A stretch of DNA of 64,000 nt from Ephydatia muelleri (lineage: Eukaryota > Porifera > Demospongiae > Spongillida > Spongillidae): positions 5,906,354-5,970,353 of the forward strand of contig JABACO010000008.1 of assembly GCA_013339895.1 (NCBI GenBank), written 5' to 3'. Numbering within the stretch: position 1 is the first letter of the stretch; every line of letters starts with the position of its first letter. Of the stretch, positions 22,627 to 34,163 are shown piece by piece. Below the pieces are notes generated by a model. It was not told where the DNA came from. It did no database searches and worked only from the letters and a program-made list of their open reading frames with translations. A program made the position numbers and the translations under genes.

Positions 22627-22688
22627 CAGTTGTACATCTTCAACAGTAAAGATCTCTCCTATTGAGTGCATGATGTGGACCACTCCAC
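22627..22688 (-). pseudogene. Orphan copy of AGXT exon 2
   Basis: On the minus strand, CTGTAG|GTGGAGTGGTCCAC opens and GTACAACTG|GTTAGACG closes a 62-bp exon encoding GVVHIMHSIGEIFTVEDVQL. It closely resembles exon 2 of the AGXT gene at 24311-24375 and shares its flanking splice sites, but is 3 bp shorter. No other AGXT exons are visible around it, so it is a stray fragment in inverted orientation. Confidence 0.75.
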
Positions 22689-22898
22689 CTACAGAAACAT
22701 TGGGGTGCAAGCAGAACTGCTTCCGAACCTATTCTAGTCGAGCATCACGTCCATTACTGTATGCATCCGGCAATGACAACTCCCACATACGACAGAACGC
22801 GAGCCAGTAGTGCAAGAGAATCGACCGAGGGAATACAGATTATATAATAACTTAGTACTATGACTTTTTTTTTCCCGAAATGGCTACCCTAGAAACCA

Positions 22899-23110
22899 TC
22901 AGCTGCAAGGTCGGATCTTGCTCCAAATGTCAGTGCTGTCAGAGGCTAGTTTGAAGGTTTCTCCGGTAACTGGCTGTAGGGTTGGTGAGATTGATACCTT
23001 GTGGCAAACTTCAGACGATAAATTGGCAGTGAGATTGCGAATTTCATTGTGACGTAGCGTCGGATAGCCTCCAAAGGAGCATGTTCTACGGTAAATGGTT
23101 TCCCACATGT
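22899..23110 (-). pseudogene. Retroelement-like C-terminal fragment
   Basis: The minus strand encodes GGYPTLRHNEIRNLTANL followed by SEVCHKVSISPTLQPVTGE. An RHNE(I/L)RD-type motif followed by a cysteine and LQP(V/L)TGE is familiar from the C-terminal regions of some animal retroelement proteins; the minus-strand element at 38040-39300 has a related HHNKLRDLLLESC. Assignment uncertain. Confidence 0.45.
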
Positions 23111-23854
23111 ACAGTGTGAAGGTGTATTCAGGGGTTCCCATCCATATCTGAGAGCTAAACAAGTGTGTGTGTATCGATCGGCTGTGTAAGTATTATAGAA
23201 TCAACAATGTACAGGATGACCACTGTGTTTTCATTGCGGGTTTTTCCCCTTTCTTTTCCCATTTGCACTCTATATGCGTCACATTAAACTGACTAACAGC
23301 ATACTGATCGAAACGCAATAGATTTCGTTAAGAGGCTTTTGCACGCTAAGCACACATAAAGATGATTCACAGCACTTGACGTACATGTACAGTACTTATA
23401 GAGGAGTTGCATGTGACGTCGCGCGCATCTTACATCACTAAGTATGTTACTATAAATATGCGCTGCGTGGGTACGAGATAAACAATAACCGGACGGGAAC
23501 GATAGAAGGCGGCGGCATACGCTCACGTGGTACATATTTATAGCGTGCCGTATACATAAATAGCAGCATACATATGATGTAACTAAACAATGCAAGGCGC
23601 GCGTGACGTCAATGCAACTCCTCTATTCGAACGCAGAGTGTCAAGACTCGGGGCCATCTACTTGTACAGTACTTCCAATGCATAGTGCTGAAGATTAGCG
23701 TAATTGATAGCAAGTTACAGAGCGGTAGTCAGTGATTCATGACAATATGACGTAATTGTATTTATTTTATTTTATTTTTTCTTATATTAAAGTTAAAGAG
23801 CCACGCCCCTTTCCACACGAACGCTTTAATTTGCAGAGGTGACTAGCCGCCAGA

Positions 23855-26800
23855 ATGGAGTCTGTACGCGAAGAGCACAAGCCCCCGAGCTCTATCACTA
23901 AGCCCTTGAAAGTTCCCGCGAAGCTCCTCATGGGACCGGGGCCCACCAACGCCCACCCCCGTGTCCGCAAGGCTTGCTCCCAGCCTCTGCTCAGCACGAT
24001 CCACCCCGAGTTCCACGCCATCATGGACGACATACAGGGAGGCTTGAAGTACCTGTTCCAGACCTCCAACCCCTTGACGTTCCTGCTGGACGGTGGCGGG
24101 CACGCAGCCATGGAGGCGTCGTTTGTGAACATGGTGGAGCCCGGGGACCGGGTCCTCGTGCTGGAAAACGGAGTGTGGGGACAAAGAGCACGGGAAGTGG
24201 CGGAGAAGTGCGGTAGGCTTTAGATCACCTTTTTTGTATTTTTCTCACTCCCCCGCTCGATTCTCTCGCACTTCTAAAGGTTACTTGCTTACAACCTAAT
24301 CTTTCTGTAGGTGGAGTGGTCACATCACTAGTACAACCAATCGGAAAGATCTTTACTGTTGAAGATATAGAACTGGTTAGGCAGAGAGGCACACTATTTG
24401 TAACTATACGCCAACCTCATTCGTAATTGTCCTTCAACACACTGCCAGGGACTCAAAACGCACAGTCCTTGTGTGCTCTTTCTCTGCCATGGAGAGACCT
24501 CCAGTGGAGTTCTTCATCCATTGGAAGGGATAGGAGAGCTCTGCCACAAGTATGTATGCATCCTATGTCTCTGTTGCATGCAGGTGTGCTGCTCGTGTAG
24601 TCTGCATGTGTATCAGTCCTACTTTTATAGATCTTGCATTTGCATGTGTGCGTGGCTCCTGCATGATTGTATTGATAAAAATAATAAACTCACAGTCTCC
24701 TCTCCCACCAGATATGGCTGCCTTTTCATGGTGGATGCTGTGGCCTCACTTGGCGCTGTTCCATTCTTAATGGACAAATGGGGTAACCTGGCCAGCGCCA
24801 CCTGGCGTGTGTGTTCTGTGCCTTAGACTCGCATGCACCTTTCAGGGGTTGATATTGCTTACAGTGGATCCCACAAGGTCCTCAGTTGTCCACCTGGGGT
24901 ATCCCCCATCTCATTTGGTCCCAGGGCAAGGTCAGATTCATGTTTGGAAATGTCAATGGCTATCTGGCAGACTTGTTAGGTGGTGCAGATCACTATGGTT
25001 TGTGTTTAGGGCAAAGCTGGCTTCTAGAAAAACCAAGGTGGGGTCTTTCTACTTTGACTTGAACTGGTTAATGAAGTGCTGGGCTGTGGATGGAACACCG
25101 CGAGCGTGAGTGACCCCATCCTTCTCAAGTGTTCGTGATCTTTCTTGCACTGGGGGTTTATCTCCCTGTAGCTATCATCACACTGCTAGTGTCACCACTT
25201 TCTATGCTGTGAGAGAAAGTCTTTCATTACTAGCACAGCAGGTGTGTTATATGCATCTGGGATGTTGCAGTAATGTAGTTGATGACTTAATTTAATGGTT
25301 TAAAATAGCACACATGGTTTACTATCTGCTTTTCTGTTTTATTTCAACAATTTCGGTTGTTCTGTGTTGTATCGTCCTCTTGTTGTTTTGCTTTTTGGTG
25401 GCTATGTGAATGGCATCACTTAGTTTACACAGATTATGATCTCATTTAATGATTAATGAAGCAATGTGATGCTTTCAAATTAAAACGAGGTGATTGTGCT
25501 AACTATATATTTGTATCAGTTATGTAGCAGTATCGTGGCTCTGTAACTTCTACAAATTATGTTTGAGAAAAAAAAAGAAGAATATCACTAACTAACTAGG
25601 TCGTAATACTGTAACTACTCGCAATGCAATCTGAAAATGGGATGTCCATGTTTGGAGGCAGGATATATTGGGTTTCCGGTTGGCAGCAGAAAGGGGTGTA
25701 CACACTTTGGAAATAACTCCTTGACTGTCTATCCCACTACCTTGTGACAACAGGGTCTGGAGGCCTCATGGAGCAAGCACAGGAGGAATGCAGAGCTCTT
25801 GTGGGAGGGGTTGGAGAAGCTGGGCCTGGAGCTACTCGTGAAAGACAAGGTTGGTACACCGTTTCATGACATGAAGCCAAATAGTCTAAATGAAGTGCAC
25901 TATTTCATTGAGCAATTACGTATCAGTCATGAAACGCATGTCAGCCATAGAACTAATGAACTGGATGCACATCACGACTTCCATACATTATAGCCCCTTA
26001 TGTACAGAACAGTGATAACAGGCACGCTACGATTGCCTTAATACATCTGAATATAATGCACGAACGCTTTAAATACAGACCATGATAAGTACAAAATGAT
26101 AGGCATAATAAAACAGCGGATATGCAGTTAGAGGGGATTGGGGTATCGATGTAGCTATGTTCATTTATCAGGCTGTATTTGCATGTCTCCAAAATTTAGT
26201 AAAATCCTGTATTTATATTCTATCCTGAACTAAGACACCACAAATTGCTTTCCCTTTTTGGTTATGCAAAGTTGAGCTTTATTCATAGTGGCGGCACAAG
26301 CAAGGAATAAATAGAATACATAACTAGGACAGTACACTGCACATATACGAGCCATTTGTGCATGAGGTAATCATGAGCTCTTGCACCATTTGCTGCACAG
26401 GCGCATTGTACTGTTGTGTGGCTTGTGTGAATCATACACCAGCTTTCATATGAAGTCTAGCACTGTCTCAATGGTGAATCCCTTAGACCCTTCGCCTCCC
26501 CACTGTTACGACAGTGATGGTGCCTCGTGGTGTGGACTGGAAGGAGCTGGTCACACATCTGATGGGCGCGTAAGTCCAGGAGTTGTGGCAGTGTGAGAGA
26601 GATGGGAGAAATAAGGAACTGATGCTAGAATAACTGGTGAAGAGAAGGCAAATTAAGAACAGGTAAACTTAATCCGATCCTATTGCCACAGGTACTCTGT
26701 AGAAATTGCAGGTGGTCTGGGACCCTCTGCTGGAAAGGTAAAAATGAAATAAATTCCCACGACTGGTGTGGCTGGAGAACATAAATTAAATGGGGTGTGA

Positions 26801-27719
26801 TCAGGGTGTGCTCAATTACGAATATCTATCAATGTAATGCATATTGTGGCAATAAATATTTAGTGTTACACTGTGGGCACAGGGAGGGAGATCAGAGTAC
26901 AACCCCTCTCCCTGCGGCTGTGTAACACCACATCTGGTGGCTAAACCTTGGTGGAGCTAAGATGATCTGAAATGAATTGCTCACCCTCTCCTAATAAATT
27001 CCATTGATTCAAATTGCAATCGTTTGTCCTGTAGTATTATAATGCTCAGTAAATGTAAGTTGGTGGCTGGCCAAGAACACTAGCATGCATAATGAAGTGG
27101 GTACAAGACAATATTAGGACCATTTGAATTCTAGTCACAGTGCTCAAAAAGGCATGATACAGCCCAAATTGTCTCCACACAGGAGTAATTGTATGCAATG
27201 TAGGCAAATTATACAGTATGCTATTCTTTTTTTTCTTTTTTAAATATACGCTGGTATTTAAAACTGGTTAAAATCCTATAAAGCACAACCTATTATGCAT
27301 TAGCTAGAGTATTGAGATGCTCCTGTATCAGGGAAGCAATGGCTGATGTGTACATGTACATGAGTGTACAAGAGTGTTAAATACTTTGTTGACATGTTAC
27401 ATGTACCTGTATGTGTGTGCAGAGGATAGAACCTACATTTGGTTGAGAAGAGATAATACTAAACATAAATGCATTGGCTCCTCTTATGCTCCTCCTCCTC
27501 CTCCTCCCATTCCTTGTTCCTCTACCACCCGTTCTCTGTACCTCTTCCCCCTCCCATTCCCTCTGAAACTTGTATCATGTTCTCTCAAATGCATATGTGC
27601 AGGTTTGGAGGGTTGGTCTCCTTGGTAACAACTCTGCACCCAAAAATGTGACATCAGTATTGAAGGCGCTGGATGGTGGCTTGAAGCACTGTCAGCAGCA
27701 CCTGAAGTCTCGCTTGTGA
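23855..27719 (+). CDS. AGXT: Alanine-glyoxylate/serine-pyruvate aminotransferase, copy a
   Basis: Eleven exons: 23855-24212, 24311-24375, 24449-24549, 24712-24782, 24846-24930, 25010-25105, 25172-25241, 25754-25849, 26487-26569, 26692-26737, 27603-27719, all GT-AG; 395 residues (human AGXT 392). It is a fold-type I PLP enzyme that transfers an amino group from alanine to glyoxylate, giving pyruvate and glycine; in vertebrates it is peroxisomal. Motifs: [14 protein letters not shown] near the N-terminus, [33 protein letters not shown] (PLP-ring Asp) and [12 protein letters not shown] with the Schiff-base Lys at residue 209, the same number as in human. The C-terminus is SRL, a good peroxisomal PTS1. 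Complete, no breaks. Paralogue copy b follows 1.7 kb downstream with identical exon phases. Confidence 0.93.
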
Positions 27720-27904
27720 GAGGCTAACATTTCGAACCATTATTTATACTACCAGAAAGTGACCAATGTGAAGAGTACATGTATATGAAGAATTATAATG
27801 TACATCATGCCTTTAGCTTTGGCAGCTGCTGGTCGAAGCAGGCATGATCGTGTGTCTATTTATATACACATAATTGTATACTTCGTCAGGTTGCTGGGTT
27901 ACCC

Positions 27905-28260
27905 TAGTCTCGTACCCAGACCCCACACGTCGCATCACAGCAGCGGATGGATGACATCACCGTTACGTTTGACTGTAGCGGTGATGTAATATATCCAGCC
28001 GCTGGGTCTGGGCTTGCTTTAGTACTAGTCTGTCAGTCTGAGCAGAGATGGTGCAATCTTCAATCAGTATAACTCGCCGAGAAGGGTGAAAATGGAAATC
28101 AATAAGGTGTTTCAGAGATTGGACACAACTATTCTGAAGATGACCAGTAGTTGGGCGTGACCTGACTACCACTTTCGCAACAGAACGCTGTAGTCAGGTC
28201 ACACCCAACTACACTAGTCTCGTACCCAGACCCAACTGACGTAAGCATTACGTATAATGC
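27905..28260. mobile_element. MITE relics (TAGTCTCGTACCCAGACCC family and a 66-bp palindrome)
   Basis: TAGTCTCGTACCCAGACCC occurs at about 27905 and 28214, facing partly matching GGGTCTGGG. Between them, 28147-28212 is a clean palindromic element: TAGTTGGGCGTGACCTGACTA pairs with its complement ending at 28212. The first family recurs intact at 40012 and 48123. Confidence 0.6.
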
Positions 28261-28399
28261 TATGCCCTGCATGCTATTACTTTTAAGGTTCTGAAAGCAC
28301 ATGTGATATCTCCCTGGTTGATTGTTGAAAATGGTTTGTATTATTTTCTTCAGAAATCTTTCTGATGCAGTGTGTGGAGATCTTCCATTTCTGAGCACC

Positions 28400-29330
28400 T
28401 AGTGCAGTGACCAGATTTCACAGTGCCATTGAGCCTATCAAAATGGTCTGGTTAGTCCACCTAGAGCCTTTGCGATTCTCAACAATGCTTTAGGCGTCTT
28501 GTTAACACCCAGATGACTTGTAGCATCCTTGGTCATTCTATTCAGGTGCTCCATGAGCAGATCACCAGAAATATTTGTCCTATTTTACCCTTGATCATTT
28601 ATGAAACGTCCATAGCAGAGCGTTGTCCAAATGACCTCAAGGACAACAAACCTCAAGGCAGCTACATGTAGCTGACTAAAGTCAGGTGAACAATTTATCG
28701 CTTACCATCAGACATGAGCAGTATGGTTTCTAGTGCATGTACCTTCATACAACACATCTTGGGTGTGCCAGTCTTCTTCAACCACTGGAACTCTTCACAC
28801 CCATCTCTCCCGTTATGAGAACGTCCCTTCACCCTATGGCAACCACAAATCCTGCCAACCAACTGTGAGCTGGTCACCTCCAGCAGTATATGATTGAAAT
28901 GGTTGATGTGGACAGACTGTGTGGGTGTAGTATCCCCTGGACCTGTTATCTTAACATCCTGTGTCGTCTGCACTCTCTTGGCCTATACTTGTGAAGATAA
29001 TTTAGGATGTCAGCCATTTCATCCAACTTGTTCTCATTTTTCAGGAACACACCTGGCCGTACCTGCACAAACAAGAACAACACACTCCAATGAATGAATG
29101 ACATATCATTAAGCCATGCACCTACGGTGAGAGCTTACCAGTATGGCATGGCACTCTACCAGGATGTTTGTCCTCCGTCTGCTGTGCCGGAAATTCAGGC
29201 ACTCACAAAACTCGTCAGCATTGGAGTTTTTTTTTTGCTCCAGTATTGAATTTGGTCCATCCCAAGTGTAGTCTGCTAAGCTAGCCATACTTACGTCCTT
29301 GTTCACCAATGCGGGCTCAGAAAGTAGCAC
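28400..29330 (-). pseudogene. DUF6589-type repetitive protein relic
   Basis: On the minus strand, pieces in different frames match a protein family I associate with DUF6589: NKLDEMADILNYLHKY (near 29010), then GDQLTVG (near 28875) and VVEEDWHTQDVLYE (near 28770). Frames change between pieces and no complete exon set can be assembled. Named from memory of the family's GDQLT...VEDWH pattern only. Confidence 0.42.
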
Positions 29331-29417
29331 TTTCCAAGTTGGAACAAAACTGGCGTGGGTACGAGGAGAACAGCAGTACCGTATACATTATTATTTTGAA
29401 AAAGGGCGTGAGCAATA

Positions 29418-31853
29418 ATGCAGGTGGACTACAAGCCCTCCGAAGAGGCGCTCAGACCCTTAGTCGTCCCTCAGAGGCTCCTCTTGGGGGCCGGCCCCTC
29501 CAACTGCCACCCTCGAGTGCTGAAGGCCTCCGCACAGCAAATGCTCACCGTCGTGTGTCCCGAGTTCTACGCCGTCATGGACGACATCAGGGCGGGACTC
29601 AAGTACTTCTTCCAGACCACCAACGAGCTGACGCTGGCGATAGACGGTGCGGGTCACGCCGCCATGGAAACCTCGCTGGTGAACGTGGTGGAGCCTGGGG
29701 ACAGGGTGCTGATACTGGAGAACGGGATATGGAGCCAGCGTGCACGGGAGATTGCGGATAGATGCGGTAAGCTTCCGAGCCTACCCATAATTATATAAAT
29801 GTACAGCCACACATGCACACGCACACACACACACACACGTGCACAAACAAACACACATGCACACACAAACACACACAAACACACAAACACATGCACACAC
29901 AAACACACATGCACACACCACAAACACACATGCACACACACAACACACATACAACACACATGCACACACACAACACACATGTTTATCACCAATGATCCCT
30001 TTTCGCAGGTGCAATCGTGAAATCAATTGTATGTTCGTTAGGAGAGTTCTTTCCTCATAAGGAAATTGAAGAGGTCTGTTGCCCCATTGTGCTCAATAAT
30101 CCTTACGAGGGGTTAGTGTAAAAGAAAGAAAGAAAGGGCAAAGTATCTTCTGTCTTGTGCACTTTGGTTAATTACATGAATCACTTCTCCTACATTGTGT
30201 GGACTTATCTTCTTGAGAAATGGACACTGATAGACCCCCTTTTGTGTTAGGGGCTCATCTTTTTAATTGGAAGCACGCACACCTATAAGCTGGCATCATC
30301 TTACAAAATGGTGCATATCTGTACTTGTTTCTTCCCAATAGACGTATATTAGCATGCCTTTTTTCTTGTAAATGCTAGAGCATCTCACATCTCCATAATG
30401 CATGTGCAGGACAGTTTTACAGCCAATGCTTTCACAATTTAACTTCATCATTTGAGATGTCTTTTTCATTTTGAAGAAAAAACTTCTATTTTTTGGCTGC
30501 AGGGACTGCAAACATTCAAGCCACACGTTCTGTTTACTTGTCAGGGCGAGTCATCTACTGGAGTGCTGCAGCCGATCGAAGGCATTGGAGACCTTTGTCG
30601 CCAGTAAGATGCGCAACCTCTGTGTGACGCCGTCATTGCCTCCATTTGATGCACTGCTCCTGTCTCTTAGGCACGATTGTCTGCTCATAGTCGATGGGGT
30701 GGCGTCATTTGGAGGTGTGCCGTTCTTCATGGACAGATGGAGTAGGTTTAAAGTCTGCATTGTTAATTCTCCATTCCTTCCCTCCATCATCCCTCCCTTC
30801 CCATCTTGCGTGACCCATCCCACCCACACACACACACACACACACACATGCCCACTCTCCACCTCTCTTTGTGCCTTGTGTTGGTCACCATGGTGACCTT
30901 TTTTTTGTCTTCAAGATGTGGACATTGCATACAGTGGCTCACAAAAGGTTCTCAGTGCGCCTCCTGGACTATCTCCCATATCCTTTGGTCCCAGGGCAAG
31001 GTATGGGCTTGTTTACATATATGCACTGCTGTTTTTCCAACCATCCAATGGGCACCTTAATCCCTCTCCTTACCTCCCCTCTCCTCCTCCCTCTCCCCTC
31101 TCCCCCCCCTCTCTCCTCTCCTCCTCCCTTCCTCTTTATCCTTCCTCCCCACACCTCATTCCCTCTCCACTCCCTCTCCACCACTCTCCTCCACTCTCTT
31201 TCCACCACTCTCCTCCACTTCTCTTCTATTTATTCTTCCATGTTATTTCATTTGCAAAACACCACAGGGCCAAGATGGCATCCAGGAAGACCAAGGTCCA
31301 GTCCTTCTACTTTGACATAAACTGGTTAATGAAGTACTGGGCAGTGGATGGAGCTACAAGAGTGTAAGTGGGAGGAGCTGTGGATGGAGCTACAAGGGTG
31401 TAAGTGGGAGGAGCTGTGGGTGGAGCTACAAGGACGTAAGTGGGAGGAGCTGTGGGTGGACTGGAGCTACAAGGTGTAGTGGAGGTGGGGCTCTGAGTGT
31501 GTGGACGGGGGTTGTGGGGGTGGTTAGTAGGCCCCATGCCAGAAATTATATCATGCTTGCTCACTACTGTTGAGAAGTAGAGGCTTACTACTGCAGGCCT
31601 ACATCTTCACAACATTGTCAAACATGTCTATTATCATGAAATGTACCAGTATTAGGTTGGGCTATGGTGTATTTCAATAACGCAGCAGTTTACCATATGG
31701 CTAATATTGACATACACATTTATTAGGTCTTCTTTTTTAGTTACCACCATACGGCATCTGTTAGCCTGTACTATGCCTTGAAGGAGAGTCTAGCGATGTT
31801 GGCCGAAGAGGTATGTGTGTGTGTGTGTGTGGGTGTGTGTGTGGGTGGGTGGG

Positions 31854-31896
<43 letters not shown>

Positions 31897-33355
31897 ATCA
31901 GGAAATGGAGGGAGAACGTTTCGTAACTCCATCCACCTCCATGTGCAGGACCTGCTCTTACATGTAGGTTTGGTCTCAGTGCCATTTCTCCTTGTAGGGA
32001 CAAAACATTCCACCAGATACACACACACACACACACTCACACAAGGCACCAGTTTGACCTTAAACATGAGCAGTATGAAGTCAGTTCATAAGCAACGTTA
32101 TAATTTCTGAACTATGTAGCAAATCTGGGTGTGCTGATTTAGCACTTGTTTACGTGTAGATATATGTACAGTGTATAGAAACAACTTCCATTGTCAGTTG
32201 TCTGCTAGAATTTCATATTTGTAAGTAGAAAACATTTGTGCTTTGATGTGTTTGTGCACCCTTTGAATGATGTTTTGTGCACCCTTTTAATGGTACCCTT
32301 TTAATGGTGTTTTGTGCACCCTTTGAATGGTATGGTGTTTTGTGCACCCTTTTAATGGTGTTTTGTGCACCCTTTGAATGGTGTTTTGTGCACCTTTTAA
32401 TGGTGTTTTGTGCACCCTTTTAATGGTGTTTTGTGCATACAGCACAATGTGCAGTATGTGTGTGTATGTGTGTGTGGGTGTGTGTGTATGTGAGTGTGTG
32501 TGTTTGCATGTGTGTGGGTAGTATGTGTTTGTGTAGTGTGTGTTTGTGTGCTATACAAAATCATTTGAACACGTACAATTAGTGCAGTTTGAAGCTACAG
32601 TGTACATGTAATTGCAAATGCAATCACCATCTTTTCTCTAAATAATTACCGCTGGGGGTACTTGTATACTTTTATATTTAGTCGTATTCATTTCCACTGT
32701 TGTAAACCAAGCAAAGTTTAGATGTTGTTGAGAGAAGTAGAACAGCTTTTTAAATAGTCCATGTGTATCGAATCCTGTAGGGTCTGGAGGCCTCATGGAG
32801 CAAGCACAAGAGGAATGCAGAGCTCTTGTGGGAGGGGCTTGAGAAGTTGGGCCTGGAACTCTTTGTGAAGGACAAGGTTGGCATGGCAACACCGTCTCAA
32901 TGCCTTTTCTTTTTTTAATTGCTAACTGGTACATGTATGTTTCGTGGCATGGCAGGCTGCGCGTTTGCCAACTGTCACAGCCATCAAGATTCCTCCGGGA
33001 ATGGACTACAAAGTGTTCAACACGTACATGGCACATAAGTACGTTGTTAGGTGTCATTTGTGACATGTTTGAGATGACTGGAGTTGGAGTCATGTAAATG
33101 TTTTATGCTATTGGCCCCAATAGGCATTCCTTAGAAGTAGCTGGTGGACTGGGGCCTGCTGCAACCAAGGTAACATATAATTATAATTATAAACTTAATC
33201 ATTAAAATGCTTCAATCTATAAAGAAAAAAAAAGTGCTGTGAAGTTTGGCTATGGGTGGGAGGATGCCACTCCCCTTTCTAGGGCCCTTTGAAAATGTTC
33301 CAAATCCTGGTGTGGTTTTTCAAAGGTGTACTGTGCACATCATACCTGCAACTAA

Positions 33356-33388
<33 letters not shown>

Positions 33389-33537
33389 CAGTTATCTTCA
33401 GCAATATGTTTTTTTAAACCTCATGCATGCAGGTTTGGAGGATTGGTCTCCTAGGCAACAACGCAAGATCTGAAAATGTTGTGGCAGTGCTGAAGGCAGT
33501 GGATGACGGGTTGAAGCACATGAGCTCATCGCTATGA
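29418..33537 (+). CDS. AGXT: Alanine-glyoxylate/serine-pyruvate aminotransferase, copy b
   Basis: Eleven exons: 29418-29766, 30009-30073, 30503-30603, 30671-30741, 30916-31000, 31268-31363, 31741-31810, 32781-32876, 32956-33038, 33124-33169, 33433-33537; 388 residues. Same exon phases as copy a, so a tandem gene duplication. Motifs: [51 protein letters not shown] and [12 protein letters not shown] with the PLP lysine at residue 206. It ends SSSL: the last three residues SSL are a poor match to PTS1 (copy a ends SRL), so peroxisomal targeting may be weaker or lost. Introns hold CA/GT microsatellites, a pyrimidine tract, a G run and a tandemly repeated splice donor after exon 6. No broken exon. 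Confidence 0.92.
29805..29990. repeat. (CA)n microsatellite in intron 1 of AGXT copy b
   Basis: Imperfect ACACACAAACACACATGC array of about 185 bp. The open frames across it on both strands are artefacts of the repeat. Confidence 0.95.
31060..31225. repeat. Pyrimidine-rich tract in intron 5 of AGXT copy b
   Basis: About 165 bp of CT-rich sequence (CCTCTCCTCCACTCTC type) just upstream of exon 6. Long open frames here are composition artefacts. Confidence 0.85.
31346..31485. repeat. 36-bp tandem repeat containing the exon 6 splice donor
   Basis: Units of 36 bp built on GGAGCTACAAGAGT|GTAAGT and GGGAGGAGCTGTGG repeat at least three times, with donors GTAAGT at 31364, 31400 and 31436, plus a diverged fourth unit. 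The first unit is the end of exon 6 of AGXT copy b. Confidence 0.9.
31813..32560. repeat. Microsatellites and a 22-bp tandem repeat in intron 7 of AGXT copy b
   Basis: (GT)n at 31813-31898, (CA)n near 32018-32044, (GT)n at 32457-32560, and between 32262 and 32440 about eight imperfect copies of TGGTGTTTTGTGCACCCTTT. Confidence 0.9.
33357..33387. repeat. Poly-G run in intron 10 of AGXT copy b
   Basis: About 31 consecutive G, 45 bp before the exon 11 acceptor; could form a G-quadruplex in DNA and pre-mRNA. Confidence 0.9.
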
Positions 33538-34163
33538 CGCAGAACCATCTGTAGTGCTGTACCAAGTATGGTATTCAATTATGTGACTGTAGTATCTGGC
33601 ATTGTCAATATTAATTTATATGTACATGTACAGGTATATTCTTTTTGTTCAATTTACTAATTTAGTATAACCACTGGACTGGGTCATAACGATCACAATA
33701 ACCGTGCGATCAATTCATACGTCCATAATGTAATACAATGTGATCCCATTGACTACTTGGTCCCCAGGCCATGTCAAAGTACCGACTCTATGCAGATCAT
33801 GTTATGTAATTAGTACCAATCATATGATCCTGCCCCGCCCCACCCTCCTCCCCCTTCCCAGAACAACTCTAACCCTACATGTATATGCATGATTGTGCAT
33901 GATTGTGCATGAAATCTGTTCTGCATCATTTATTGGAGACGAATGTACTAAATAACCTTTAGATTTTCTGTTTATTTTACATGTATACATGCATCTGTGC
34001 CATGTACAGTACCTGAATTACACATGTAAAACCCGAACAATTCAACGGATTTTTTCTTTCATGATATTGAGATCACTCAGTGCATCTCCTGCTAAGTAAC
34101 GGTTCACAGCTAAGCTACTCTTCACAGCTAGCTACTTTTCACTGCCTAAAACACACAACACGT
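33538..34163. other. Interval between convergent AGXT copy b and AKR
   Basis: 3' flanks of two convergent genes. AT-rich, no further coding pattern seen. Confidence 0.55.

Larger units (their letters stand above)
22007..23160. other. Insert in unit 2 absent from unit 1
   Basis: Unit 1 reads straight from AGGAAAGAA to TCGTGCGTGTATCGAT (around 14730). In unit 2 the same flanks are split by about 1150 bp. The insert contains an inverted AGXT exon and a retroelement fragment. No terminal repeats found. Confidence 0.65.

Noticed and set aside
23782-24216. Long minus- and alternate-frame ORFs over AGXT-a exon 1
   Set aside because: GC-rich shadows of the real exon.
29791-30060. Several open frames rich in His/Thr or Cys/Val
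   Set aside because: Translations of the CA/GT microsatellite in AGXT-b intron 1.
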